Under the pieces are notes generated by a model. The model did not search any database. It was given only the letters and a program-made list of their open reading frames with translations, and was not told where the DNA came from. The position numbers and the translations under genes were made by a program. From positions 25,255,445 through 25,319,444 of the forward strand of contig CP141132.1 of assembly GCA_035236585.1 (NCBI GenBank): 64,000 nucleotides of DNA, given 5' to 3'. Shown here piece by piece: positions 11,048 through 23,432 of this stretch; positions within the stretch are counted from its first letter, which is position 1, and each line of letters begins with the position of its first letter. Source of the DNA: Warburgia ugandensis. Lineage: Eukaryota; Streptophyta; Magnoliopsida; Canellales; Canellaceae.

Positions 11048-12876
11048 TGAGACACTATTAGAGGCACCTCATTATCTTGAACCAGCTTAGACTACTTCAG
11101 GAACCTTGGAGATCATAGTCTCAACATTGTCATTAAGTTTGGTTGAAGATGTAAAACTTAGGACTCCCTAGGAGGCAACACAGATGTTTTTTAAATCTTA
11201 GTCTTTTATATCTTTCCATTCCATATAGGATCCTATGTTTTTAAACATTGGAGGCAATGTTTCATACAGGTTGGGGGGTGTAGATGTACACTGAGATTTT
11301 GAATTTTCTTAAGTTTCAAAAGAAAAAAAAGATAGTTTTTGAGGTAGAGTTCCCTTACTGTGATGCGAGTTAGATTTTCAGAACTTAGTATTTCTACTGT
11401 TTTCCCCTCTTAATGGAAGTGTATATGGCTAGTTTTTCATATTACTCATGTGTTGATGAATTTTATAAAGGCTAATTCTCAAAAAATATTTACACATAGC
11501 ACATAGTCAAGACTAATAAAGAAGCATGACTTAGAGACCTTGAAAAAAATCAGTGGAGACATATAACCCAGTGAGTTTTAGAGACTATCTTCTTTTAGAG
11601 AGTTATAAATAATTCCACAATTTATTTAGTATGATCCTATTATTCTTGTTTTGGTTAACTATAAAGAATAAATAGAAGTAATAGCTTTCTTTCCAAAAAA
11701 ATTATAGAATTTGATAGGTTTTAGGAAACTGAGCAAATGATATAGGCCATCCTTATTTACCCTAGAGACATAAAACCTACCCAATATAGTATACCATTAG
11801 TTAGCCCCTTGAGCCTATTGTTAATCCTTTTCTTTCGTAACCCTACTTACCTTAACCAAGAAAAACTAAGAAATAAACATCCATTATCCTTTTTCAAATT
11901 GAGTAGAGTTAGTAGATAAGTAAAAAAGAACAAAAAGTTAAAGAAGTGAAAAATAATATACGCCTTTCTTTTAAAGAGTCAAAAGAAAAGGAAAAGTGAA
12001 AAGAAAGAAATATCAAGAATAGAGAGAAAAATTGAAAGAAAAAGGTAAGAGTACAAAAGATATTCACTTCACTCAAAGAAAAAGTTCAACAATTGAAAGA
12101 AGAACTCTACTCAATTTGGAACCTTTAAAACCCTTATAACCTTCTTTTTTGAGCATGTCTCAAGCCTACATTTTTTCCCATTTAAAGACTTATGGATCTT
12201 ATGTTGAACATAGCCCTAAAGAGTATATAAAAGGAAGGAATTAAGGTAAACTACCCCTACTATTCTTGGTGATGGCATCCACTCTTATAGATCACTTTCC
12301 TTTATCTCTTTTGCATTTAAAAATTATGTGAATCATTAGCTTGTTCCATTCGATCACATAATGAGAGAAATATGTTTAGCCCCTTATTTGAGAGCTTCAC
12401 TTTTGAGAATATACCTATGAGGATTTGAGGTCAAAACATACTTTCAATGGAAGTTAAGCATATGATTTTAGGTCAAAACTTACTTTCAATGGAAGTTAAG
12501 CATATCTAATTAGAAGTCATGACTTGTGCAGCTGTACACACACATGCACTCTAAGAAATAATTAGAATAAGATGTCTTTAAATGTGTGTATAATTTGTAG
12601 AATTGACAGCCCTCTCCATTAAGTTGTGAAAAATTAGTAAAGCGATAATGAATGAGGATTCTCTGAGATAAACGAGAGGACTCAACCTTTGGGAATTTTG
12701 TGGGTATATTTACTCCAAAGCCTCACAAGGCTTAACTCATCCACTAGGAGTAACTTAGGGGTTTAAGGGCTTGTTGCATGTGCTAAATGCAATTTCAGTG
12801 CCTACCAAAGTGATACTTTGTATTCATTTTTGTTAAATATATTTTCATATGTTTTGCTACGAACTAGTAAAATATT
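11048..12876 (+). repeat. 3' noncoding region of Athila element 1
   Basis: Long A/T-rich stretch between pol and the 3' LTR with no plausible gene. It shares blocks in the same order with 30140-32085, for example the 'AACCCAGTGAGTTTTAGAGA' block near 11567 and the CCACTAGGAGTAACTTAGG block near 12742, which recurs near 31920. It contains a polypurine stretch at about 11930-12060 and a 42-base tandem duplication at 12429-12512. Confidence 0.6.
12429..12512. repeat. 42-bp tandem duplication
   Basis: Two adjacent copies of a 42-base unit (TTTCAATGGAAGTTAAGCAT in the core) starting at 12429 and 12471, with few differences. It lies inside the 3' noncoding region of Athila element 1. Confidence 0.8.
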
Positions 12877-12888
12877 GGTTGGGGGCTA
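12877..12888 (+). other. Polypurine tract of Athila element 1
   Basis: GGTTGGGGGCTA immediately before the 3' LTR start TGATAAGTG. It matches the position and shape of the Athila PPT (TTGGGGGTGT before TGATA). It would prime plus-strand DNA synthesis. Confidence 0.65.
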
Positions 12889-15431
12889 TGATAAGTGTCT
12901 AATTTTATATAAAAATCACCCAATTAGTTATGCATGTATTGTAACTTATATGGGTAAATTAGGGTTTTTGACCACAATTCATAACACATGCATTTTTAAC
13001 CTAATGAGTCCAAATTTTGATATTTTGTAGGCCCAAAGGCTAATCCTAGGTAAGTATGTGACTAATCATATTTTTTTAGGATTTAATTAGAGTTTTTAAG
13101 TTTTTGTAGGAAGTGAGATGGTTATCCGACATCGAGATTGATTGGGATGAAAATGGAAGATCAAGATCAAAAGATTGAGTCCAAGCCAACATGAGATTAA
13201 GGATAAATATCATATTTAGAGCAAGTGCCCACTACAATTTGAGGAGCCAAAGGTGGCCAAGTGGGCCTATGTATAAGCCATGCAAAGTACACCACCTTTG
13301 TAAGGGTTTCACTTAAGCCACTTGGCCATCTTCAAGAAATGTACAAGGTGTCAAGCGAAGGAGCCAAGCCGACCACCAAAGCCAAGGATTTGAGCCATCA
13401 AGCTAAGCCAAGAAATCCATCTAAGCCATCAATGAAGCCAAGCCAATGAAGCTTTCAGAGTTAGTCATTAAAGCCACATATGCTAAGCTAAATGGAAGAC
13501 CATGATTGGAGGAAAATCCCAAGAATTATTCTTGGGATTTATGGGAATATTTTGAAGGTAATTGAGGGAAAATTTATTAGGATAATTTAGCATGCAGATC
13601 AATGGGATGAGACCACTCCATTTTTTATGTTTTCTATATTTTTCCCACTTTCCACCTCACCACTAAGATGCACTACGAATTTCACTTTTCGTTCAAGAGT
13701 CCTACCTTTCTATGACTCTACCTTAAACTTATTTTCCAACCATTCAACCAATCCTCACCTCTTAGGAGACTACCTAGCCAATCACTTTTCAGCACCTCAC
13801 CTCCCTTTCCTATCTTTTGCTATCACTTTCTTTCCTTTCATTTTCTTATCTCTCTCTTACCTCATCCCATCCAACTATGCTTTCCATATTTCAAGGACCT
13901 CAACAATTTTTTGAAGGGGGGAGGAACCTCCTCCTAAAAAAATGGTGTCTCCCACCTTAAGACAACGAAAAAGGTAGCCACTTTGTTTGGTTTAAAACCT
14001 TAGCTAACCCAACATCTTAGCCATCCAATTGATTTGTTTTTATCCCCACCATACCTCTATCTGAGGTCACCCTAGAAAGTGCAGGACAAAAAGTAGAAAA
14101 GACCATAAAAAAGTAAGGATTAGGATATCTTCCCTCTAGAAGAAAAAAAAATGCCTCCCTCAACTTGGAGAGGGCATTCTTTTCCTTCCACCATTCTCTT
14201 ACCTTTTGCTTTGACAAATCTTTTCTTATGGGTGGATGCTTTCCTAGGCTTGGTCTTGTAGTTCTTCCTTCAAAGGTTAGTTAACTCCCTTTGATCTTCT
14301 TGTCTTTTGAATTGTTTTTAACGCTCATTGTTGTTAGTGGAATGTTTCTTTCATTGCCTTAGTTCTTTTTGGTTGTGATTCAAGATTCAAATTGTTTTTT
14401 TTTTTCTTGAAGTGACAGCCAAGGGAAAGTCACCTTGAATTTATTCTCCTCGTTGGTTAGATATTTTGTTAGTGCTTCCATTGTCATGCTTCTTTTCCAA
14501 TAGTTATCTTCAATGGTTCACACAAAACTTTCTAGAGATTTGGATAGTCATTAAAGTGTATTGGGAATTTACTATTGAGCATATCTTATAAAACTTGGTG
14601 CTCCTATTCCATGAATAGAACACACCATCTTTTGTAGTGGTACTTCTTTTCAATACATGTTGATGATTAATGGAATCACTTTTGATTGATGTTGATAATG
14701 ATTTCTTCTTGTTCAATTATTGCATGTTGATTTCATAGTATGATGGTTAATTGAATTCCTTATTTTAAATTCACAAAACATTCAACCAAAGACCTATGGA
14801 AACCATGCGTACAACTTAAAATATTGAATGCATGATTTTTTAAGGTTCTTTAGGCTGAAACTAGGATAACATTGGAAACTCTCCTTGGTTGTCGATAGTT
14901 CATTAGTTTAATTAATCATCTTGACATTCTTGAAGAATAATCTCCAAATTATTTTGATACCATGCATCCAATCCATGAGTGGTACACCTGGTTTTGAATG
15001 ATAGTTAATTGAATCCATTCATATTAGGAAAAGTTAGTTTAATTAGCATTTGAATATTAGACTTGGTTAGATTGCTTAACATGTTATTTAATTAGCTTGT
15101 TCAAGTTTTCATTCCCATGAATACAATTGCATTCTTTGGGATTTGAATGATTAGGAAAGTAGTTGATTAGTTGTATGTTTCTTTAGATTAATTGCTAACA
15201 TTCATGTTTAAAATATATGTTTTAGGAAAGTCATTAATTTTAGCATGTTTTAATTTTGGCATAATTTCCATTCTTAGTTTAGGAAAGATCTCCTTGATTT
15301 GGCTAGGTTAGATAATTTAAACTAGGGACCATTAGTATTACAATTGTATGATTGCTCATGGAATAGACCTCCTCTCATGAATTATTGAAACCAATTCATG
15401 CATGTGCCAGTTTTAACTTAAAATCACAACA
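12889..15431 (+). mobile_element. 3' LTR of Athila element 1 (LTR Z)
   Basis: A complete LTR of 2543 bp, from TGATAAGTGTCTAATTTT to AAAATCACAACA. The last 0.8 kb matches the truncated 5' LTR at 5503-6322, and the middle is shared with LTRs V and U. ORFs inside (for example near 13261, 13627 and 14017) are not shared in frame with the other LTR copies and are judged spurious. The target duplication cannot be checked because the 5' LTR start is missing. Confidence 0.75.
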
Positions 15432-17264
15432 CTCAGCTATTGCATAGAGAATATTGAACATGATTTTAGATGTACATAGATGACTACCCCTACAATTTAG
15501 TGCTTCAATGTGATTTTCAAAATGATGGAAGCATCATAAAATGAGGTACACATGGTCCTATAAAGAAGAAAGAGGAAAGGCAGATTGGAGTAAATTTCTT
15601 AAAAGGAAACTTGCACCCACCCAAGATCTCAACATGATTCGATAAGACAAGGATGAGCACAATGCATTGAGATTCCCATCCTCTAGAAGTTTAATGCAAT
15701 TACAAGTAAAAGACGCCCTTTTCTCACATAGTAAAAGACGTCTCCTCCATAGGAAGGAGACGCCCACTTCCTTTATCCCATATTTTCTTCTTTTTCTTGT
15801 TATTTTGAAGAGTCTTTGGGGGTTTTCCACTTCATTCCAAGGTTTATGCTTCTTCCTCTCAGTGTTCAACCTAGGATTTTTGGGCTTTTGATTCATCTTT
15901 GAAGGTTGGTTAGCCTTTGCTGGAATTTACTTCTTTTCATGTTAATTTGCCTTTCTTTTTTTTTTTTTCTTTGAATTTAAACTAAAATTCAAGGATGGTT
16001 TTCCCTTGGAGTGACAGCCAAGGGAAGTCATCTTGAATCTAGTTTTGTTCTTTACCTTTCATTGCATCTTTATTCTCTTTCAGCCCTCTTGATTTTCCCG
16101 GTTTGGCTACTTAAGTTCTATTTGTTGTTGCCTTAGTTTTGCATAGGATTTTCCCTTGATTTCTAGCATACTTGTTCATGAGTGAATGTTGGAACAATTG
16201 ACGAAGAATTTGGCTTGTAATTAAGGAATGATCAAGATTAAGTGAATGTCATTGTAATAGCATTTAATTTTCAGATTTGGATAACATGTATGGAGTATTA
16301 TGTTGATGAAATTTTGGAGGTGACTCAATGAGATTAGTTGGAATTTTCAATTCATGTTTGTGTCCATCAATAAATTATCTTTGTTCTTGATTGTTTGAAT
16401 GCATTAGAAGTGATTAATTCCATGTTTTACATGTTCTATTCATTGAATGTTTCAATTACCTTATTGCTGGAATTTCTTTGCATGAATGGTGTATGTTAAT
16501 TTCCAGCACTATACAATCATGTTCACTTGATATTTCAAGAGCCCAATTAGATTTTTAGATATCTTAGTTAATTTTAGAAATGGATTTCATACTTAGGTTT
16601 CCAAAGTAGTTTGATTAAACCCACTCTTATCCAATGAATCATGCAGACCATTCCATGGTAACATGCATGCTAATTAAGTAGTTTTCCTTTCATTATTGTT
16701 AGTGATATTTTCATTTAATTTTCTAGTTTAGTTGTAGTTAAATTCCCTTAGTTTGCATTTTAGTTGGTTGAAAAGATAATTAATTTTGTTACATTTGTTA
16801 AAATAGTTGATTTGGTTGCTTACTTTTCTTAGTTTGCATGATTAGGAAAGTAGTTTGATAAAGCATGTTTCCCTTAAATTAGTTGTTAATTTCATGTTTA
16901 GGAAACTTAGTTTATGAAAGTTGATAAATTGCATTTTAGGAGAGTTTAACTTTAGTAAAGTTTTTAATTAGGAAAGTCATAAAATTAGAAGTTTTTAATT
17001 TAGGAAAGTTTTAATCTTACAAAGTGCATGATTTAGGAAAGTTTTCAATTTAGCTTGTTTCTTGTTTTTTCTTAGTTTCCAATTTCATGTTTTAATTTTC
17101 ATTCTTAGTTTAGATAAAAAATCACTTGAATTTTGGTTAGGTCAGATAGTTTAAAGTAGGGACCACTAGCATCACATAATTCAACTCCCCATGGGATCGA
17201 TCTCACTTGCATACTATATTACATATGATTTGTGCACTTGTGAGTTTTATTTAAAACAACAACA
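15432..17264 (+). mobile_element. Truncated Athila-type LTR (LTR V)
   Basis: Abuts LTR Z. From about 15600 on it runs parallel to Z from about 13900, for example the shared GTGACAGCCAAGGGAA block at 16011 and 14413. It ends with an Athila U5 pattern ('CCCCATGGGATCGATCTCAC', 'GTGCACTTGTGAG') and CA at 17263-17264. Its first part is missing and no primer site follows, so it is a partial LTR. Confidence 0.55.
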
Positions 17265-18491
17265 AGCTCCAAGAAGATTGCAAAGGTTCAAGGTTGTCTT
17301 ACCCAACCTCTACTTAAGAAAAAGAAGAAGAAATTCAATGGCTCCTTATATATGTCTAGATTTCCACTTCGATGAGGACTTAATTGAAGAATGGAAAGTG
17401 GATCTAGATCTATGAATTCAAATGGGAATGTTAGGTGGAGAATGTGGTGTAGAGATGATGTCATGGTGGCTACCATAGTTAAAAGGGGGAGGCATCACCT
17501 TCTTAAGATGGTGGCATGGAGCTCCTCCCTTGCTAATTATGTGATTTGGCTACTGGAAAGGGAGGAAAAAGAAAGAATGGAAGATAGGACAGATGGGAAA
17601 GATCTAGGATTTTGAAGTGTTTTAGATGTATGACTTAGACTTAGGGGTTTCCTAATTAGGAAACTACTTGAAATGTCAAGCATCACTTTCTAGGAAGGTG
17701 GTTACTTCCTTAAGTAAAAACTGTTGAAACCCTACTTAAGTGGGGGGAAAGAATGGAAAATGAAAGTGGAAAGTAGGATTTCTCTCTTGGTTGGTCCACC
17801 TATGCACGATCATCTTACCTTTTACAAATGTCACTCAAAACCTTCAAATTATCTCTTGAAAATTACACTTTTAGCATGAGATAGTTGCTTGAATTGATCC
17901 TCCAATCACGTAACTCCATGTGGCATAGCTTTCATGTGGCTTGATGGCTCATTCCTTGATGGCTTGAATGAGTAACTTCCTTGGATTGAAAACTTAGATG
18001 GCTAGCCTTACTTAGGTTTCGTTGTTAGATTAGGAAACCTCACGAATGGCTCCAATTCTCATGCAAAGTAATGGTAATGCATGGCTTGTTGGCATGGATC
18101 TTTTTAATCACCTTTGATGCTTCCCATTTCCTTCTTTAGTTTTCCCTAGGATAGTCTTTGAACCTTGATCTAGCTTTGAAAAGATGCCATTTTAAGTTTT
18201 TGATTTTATCTTTTAATCTTAATCTTCAATTCTCATCTCGATCAACCTCATCCTTGGATCACCGTCAACCCCTATAAAAGATGAAAAATCCTAATTAAAT
18301 CCAAGAAAATTATGGCCATTCACATACTTACTCTGGATTAGCGCTTAAACATGCAAAATATATAATTTTTGAATGATTAGTTTAGAAATGCACATGCTAC
18401 AAAGATTTAGAAGAATGTTAGAATAATTCCATATTTCATATCACATGGGCTACTAATTGGGTACTTTTTATACAAAATTGAACACTTATCA
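17265..18491 (-). mobile_element. Truncated Athila-type LTR on minus strand (LTR U)
   Basis: The reverse strand begins at 18491 with TGATAAGTGTTCAATTTTG, matching the start of LTR Z. It then follows Z through its 'CCTCCTCCT...GGTGTCTCCCACC'-like segment (here about 17480-17530, reversed). The 3' half is missing and the fragment is cut near 17265 by LTR V. No protein is recognised in the several ORFs of 60-75 codons. Confidence 0.5.
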
Positions 18492-18569
18492 TCAAGCATC
18501 CAAGCAATGGTGATTTCGTGTTGCAAGACACAAATGGTAAAAAATTCTACATAACTAATGGCTTATTGA

Positions 18570-19126
18570 TGTAATTTTAAATTAATCACAAGTGCATGGA
18601 TCTATTGTAGCATAGAGTTATCAAATACTGGTTGATCCATAGAGACTCTTTGATAAATGGGAACTCAATTATAACTTAGATTAACTTACTTTAACTTATC
18701 CAATAATTAAGCAAAGCAAATAATTTTATGAACTAAATAAAGTAACTAAACTTAAGCAAGGAATAAGATTAATAAATAAAATTGAAGCAAACTAACTAAG
18801 AACTTGAATAACAAAAACTAGTTTAATTAATGGTATTTACTTACAATGAAACTGAATACATAAAGAATAAATCAAATGAATAAACTAAACTTCATTTTCT
18901 AAGCTTGAACTTCTAGTATAGCACTCCTTTGCTATGTCACTGAAAAAGGAACTTTACACTTTGCTTCAATCCAAAATACACTAAAGTTATAGCCAAGCTT
19001 TCATCATCAATTTGATTACATTTACTTGTCTAGGCACTATGATTGTAGCCAACAAGAAAAGCAAGAATCACGTAATATGCCGCTACCCAAAAGAACACAA
19101 ACCATTCACATACCACTTTTAGGGTA
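18570..19126 (-). mobile_element. 3' end of a minus-strand Athila-type LTR (LTR S)
   Basis: On the reverse strand this piece ends with an Athila-like U5 ('CCATGCACTTGTGATTAATT' then TTACA at 18570). The rest is A/T-rich LTR-like sequence. It is cut at 19126 by LTR X. The 78 bases between U and S (18492-18569) show nothing recognisable. Confidence 0.4.
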
Positions 19127-19576
19127 TGATATATATAGAAATATTGCATATATACTTGTATATTTAGCAGGTTTTAGACTAAAAGCTTCTATAAATTGCA
19201 CTAATTAGGGTTAATTTTTTATTTTATAGGTCAAGGTCAAGGGTAGAAATTTGAATAAAAAAGTCAATTTTGACAATTTTGACCTTGAGAGGGTAAGATT
19301 AAATCTGAGCAAAGTTATGGGCCCACATGCCATGAAACAGGAGGTTAAGAAATTCAAAATGCCATGGGAGTGTCCTTATCAAATTCAGAGTAGTCATAAA
19401 CCCTAAGCAAATGATCAACCTTGTCCATGCAAAGCTATCCTTATTAGAACCTAAGGTGGTCAAACTCCCATGCATTATGATTCAAGGATGCTATAACTCA
19501 AATGAGAATAGAGTGGCTAGGATTGGTTATCAAAATGCATCTAGCCTTAGAAAGATTAGAGGGTTGAGGTGTGATC

Positions 19577-19578
<2 letters not shown>

Positions 19579-19615
<37 letters not shown>
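19579..19615. repeat. (GA)n microsatellite
   Basis: About 18 uninterrupted GA units inside LTR X. In the related LTR Y only a short GA-rich trace is found (near 32612-32625). Confidence 0.95.
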
Positions 19616-19619
<4 letters not shown>

Positions 19620-20248
19620 TGTAAAAAAACATTGAGTGCTGGTTTCTTTTAGAAATATTAAGATGTTGCTTGCTTTAAGGAGCTAGAGTCTAGGTTACAA
19701 CTAATTAGAAAGTATATGGGACTGGGTAATGACTCGAGACATCTTATGCAATGTGGAAATAAGTAGTTGGAAAGGATCTTGTCCTTTTCAAGTAGCTGCC
19801 TAAGAGAAAGAAAAGTTTAAAGAAAGCAACAAGTCTTGTTCTAAAGTAAGAGTATGCATGATGAAAGGATATAAAAAGGGCTGGCTGCTAGGGTTCCAAG
19901 TGTTGATAAATAGAAGAAAAGTTAAGAAGGAAGTGGTGAGGTGCTTAATTCATCTTCTTAAAGCAGATGCCTAAGAGAGCTGTTGGTGTACAATGTCATT
20001 ATTAAAGAGGAGGAAAGCTTTGGGTGGTGAATGAGAAAGTTGGTGAGAGAGATGTGTTATGTGGAGTAGTATTTTGTCTTTTACAAGTAGCTGCTTGAGT
20101 TTTAACATGAGAAAAGAGTCTTTGAGCAATGTGAAAGAGAGTTTGATGTGCTTGTCTTATACAAGTAGCTACATAAATAAAGAAAAAAAATGTTAAACTC
20201 TTTAGGTGAGATAGGTGCTTGGGTGGAAGAGATTTTGTAGGTGCGTGA

Positions 20249-20252
<4 letters not shown>

Positions 20253-20307
<55 letters not shown>
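20253..20307. repeat. (CT)n microsatellite
   Basis: About 27 uninterrupted CT units inside LTR X, 640 bases from the (GA)n tract and complementary to it. Confidence 0.95.
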
Positions 20308-20313
<6 letters not shown>

Positions 20314-21358
20314 CTTCTCCCTCTCCCTATCCTTATTAAACTTTATGTTTCATGTGGAGGTTTTTAATGGTGAGAAGGGTTCTGTGTTTGATATATATTG
20401 TTCTTTGGTTCTATGTAAAATCCAAAGTGAGATACTTGGTTGGATGATAAGATCTTTACCTTGGTTTGTGGCAAGATTTATGGATGACCACTAATTTTTG
20501 TTGAGTGAGACAATAAGGTGATGTCATAAGTGGACAATGGGAAAGAATGATGGTAGTGTGTTGGATAGCAAAGTTTTTTGAGGAATTCTTTCGAGTGATA
20601 GGAAGGAGTACTTAGGTGATCTCATTCTAAGTCCTAGACTTTCTTTAAGCTGCTTTAGTTGATTTCTTATAACAATTTTATGCAATCTTTCATTGAAGTG
20701 AAATAAAGTTTCTTTTCCTTTAGTCTACATATATATTTATTTTTATGCTAATGTTCATTTATGCTTTGTTAATTAATTAGAAGTAGTTTTATATTGCTTG
20801 TTTGTTAAATTAGTTTACCTAGGGAATAGAATAAAAATATCCTAGAATAGGTATTTTTAAGAATAGGTATTTTTAAGACTAAATGATTCTAGGTTAAAAA
20901 GTGCATAAACATTAATATTAGATTTTTGGCACTTTTGTTAAGTGATTAGTGATTGCTCATGAAGGGATACTAGGTATGGTAAAATGAGAGTTATGAGAAT
21001 CTTTAATAGCCTGTGCCCTAAGAAGACATGCTATAGTTTGAATGAGTGTATTACTAGGTTAGAAAACTAATACTAAGAAAATCTTAAAAGAGAGCTTTAA
21101 AAAACATTTTTCATGTTTTTAGAGTTATTGAAACTCTATTAACACGTGTACGTAAGAATCTAGATAGCATAATACTAAGAATATTTAAGTCCAATATATT
21201 GGATTTCTAAACCTTAAGATTATATTCATTTTTGTAGTGATTTTATGTGCTTTTATTATTTTTAGCATTTTAGGGTATTGATTTAGTTAAATAATTTATT
21301 TGGTTAGGTTAAAGTGGACCAGTGCATTTGCTATTATTTTTAAAACAAATCAAGTTTT

Positions 21359-21375
21359 TAGTTCTATTATCGAGG
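21359..21375 (+). other. Primer-binding site, tRNA-Asp type (heavily decayed)
   Basis: TAGTTCTATTATCGAGG, preceded by AGTTTT and followed by ACTCA, is in the place of TGGCGCCGTTGCCGGGG. Most of the mismatches are C-to-T or G-to-A, as expected from deamination of methylated cytosines in a silenced element. Confidence 0.5.
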
Positions 21376-22881
21376 ACTCACAATATATTTTTTGGTTAAA
21401 GTCTATGTTAATTACTTTACATTGGTTGTTGATTTTAGGGTTGCATTCATTTTAGTTGCATTTTATTTCCATTACTCCTTTGAATTTTTGGGTTCTTACT
21501 TTTATATTTATTTTTAAAGGTATTTGGTGCGAGAATTGAAGGAAATTAAGATAATTTATAAGTTTTTGTTTTGAGTGGATATTAGTAACAATGTCAATAT
21601 ATTTTATTTTATAGCAATTTATTTAATTTAAATGGATTGTAATAATACAGTTCAAGGGTAGGTTTTCTTAACTCGGAGGAGGAGGTGGCATGTACATGGT
21701 CCCACCCTTGTAAGAGGAGACTTTTTCTAATAGCCTACTATAAGCTATCTTAACTTCTTTAAATTTCCTAGCATTATGATTGTATATAGTTTAGTTTACA
21801 TTATTTGTTTGATAGTGTAATTCATATAGTGTGTGTCCACTATATTAGTTATTGCATTACACCTAAGATTTTGCACTAATTAGCCCATATTTAACTAGGA
21901 TAGCCTAAGGTTGGCTTTGACCCAAGTACATTGGCTATCAGGGTTACAGTGTCCAGTCTATTGAGGTTCTAATCCATTTTTAGATAGCAGATAAGTAGTT
22001 GAATTAGTTTACTCCTTTTTCCTACATAATTAGGGTACATTTAGTTGCTTTACGTGCAATATATATTGATCAATCGGACATGGAATATGCTTAATCGATT
22101 AGTTAGGGCAATCACCCTAACAAGATCAAGGGTGGATTTCATCACCATCCCTTGGCCCACCTAGGTGAACCATCACATTATATAACCCTAGTCTTGCATA
22201 ATTTAATTCAAAATCAATATAGAAGAGATGTATAGCAACTTACAAACTCATGGGACCCTCTTGGAAGGAGGCAAACTATTGCCACTCTAGTGGCACCTAT
22301 TTGATCATCCACACAGATATTTAAATGACTAGCTTTGCCAACACATTTGATGACTCAAATCATCTAAGGCTAAATGAGGAGGGTGTGAAGTGGTTGATCA
22401 ATGTCAAATCTAACTAGTAAGAAGTAGGGCAAGTTTGAAAGAGAGGAGGAATTATCTTGGTTAGACATAACGCAAAAGCCACTCACCCAAAGAAAATAAA
22501 GAGAAACCAAACCTTTTAGCTTGTTTGTATTAGGGTTAGGATTACTTGTGTACCCTTGAATATGAATCATATATCATAGGGTTCCCTTAGTTTAATTTTT
22601 ATAAAAGTACTCTTTCATTGTATACAACAACTTGTTTTCATTGTATATAAAGTTGAGTGCATTTTACTACACCATTTGTTGGTGTAGGTTTGGTCATCGA
22701 TCTAAGAATCTAAATCCCACATGTTTAGACTATTAAGATCAAATGAAACCCAAGATGAGGATTAAAGCAATCAAGCTAATCATATTAACCCTACCAAAAT
22801 AATGACCCACGGACTGAAAGCCACTATTATACTATTTCACTTCCTGGCCCTTACGCTATGAGGAGATGTATGAGATAGAGA
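21376..22881 (+). repeat. Leader of Athila-like element 2
   Basis: Noncoding. Blocks at about 21640 and 21810-21950 match the leader of element 1 at about 6649 and 6770-6890 in the same order. The part after about 22330 is not recognised; an ORF on the reverse strand at 22370-22570 has no known relatives and is not called. Confidence 0.5.
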
Positions 22882-23432
22882 TGGTAAGTGTTAAGTGTTT
22901 AATTTCGCCAAAAGACCCCTAATTTAGCATTTAATTAGATCATATACTTTATCAATTTGATGATTTTTAGATATAATATGAAATTTAGCTGAAATTGACC
23001 ATCCAGCTGTAAATTGTCAAAATTAATGGTCTGATGATCATCTGAGCTAATTAGATGCTTAATGTATGGTTTAGATTATTCTAATATGATCTTTTGTTTT
23101 ATAGATCAACCAGATCATGGCTTGGATAGCTTAGATCAAAATTAAATGTGCCAAATCCTCAGAAAATCATCATCCTCTGCAGCCACTGCCTCTGTTCAAA
23201 ATTAGCATCCCCTGCTCCTCCCTTCTCCGCCCCATGGCTCGAGTCACTAGCAGGCTCTCCTCTATTCTTCTTTATCTCTTTCCTCCTCTTCATTTCTCTC
23301 TTCAGTTTAATTCCAATCTTAGCCTTTGATCTCTAATTAAAATTCCATCTGTGTCCTCTTTTTAATTCCTTCTATATCATGCTTCTGTACTAGTTTTAAT
23401 TTATCATCATTTTTATTATCTAGGAACTACAC

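Larger units (their letters stand above)
19127..21352 (+). mobile_element. 5' LTR of Athila-like element 2 (LTR X)
   Basis: Starts TGATATATATAGAAATATTG and ends ..AAATCA at 21352, followed by a decayed tRNA-Asp-type primer site. Its 5' part (19230-19730) is clearly homologous to LTR Y (32150-32710). The middle differs and contains two long microsatellites, (GA)n and (CT)n. Small ORFs through the microsatellites (for example 20002-20313 reverse, rich in Arg-Glu) are artefacts of the repeat. Confidence 0.6.

Noticed and set aside
13261..13449. Lys/Pro/Ser-rich ORF resembling a repeat protein
   Set aside because: It arises from short degenerate AAGCCA-type repeats in LTR Z and is not kept in frame in the other LTR copies.
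20002..20313. ORF with a long Arg-Glu repeat
   Set aside because: It is a translation of the (CT)n/(GA)n microsatellite.
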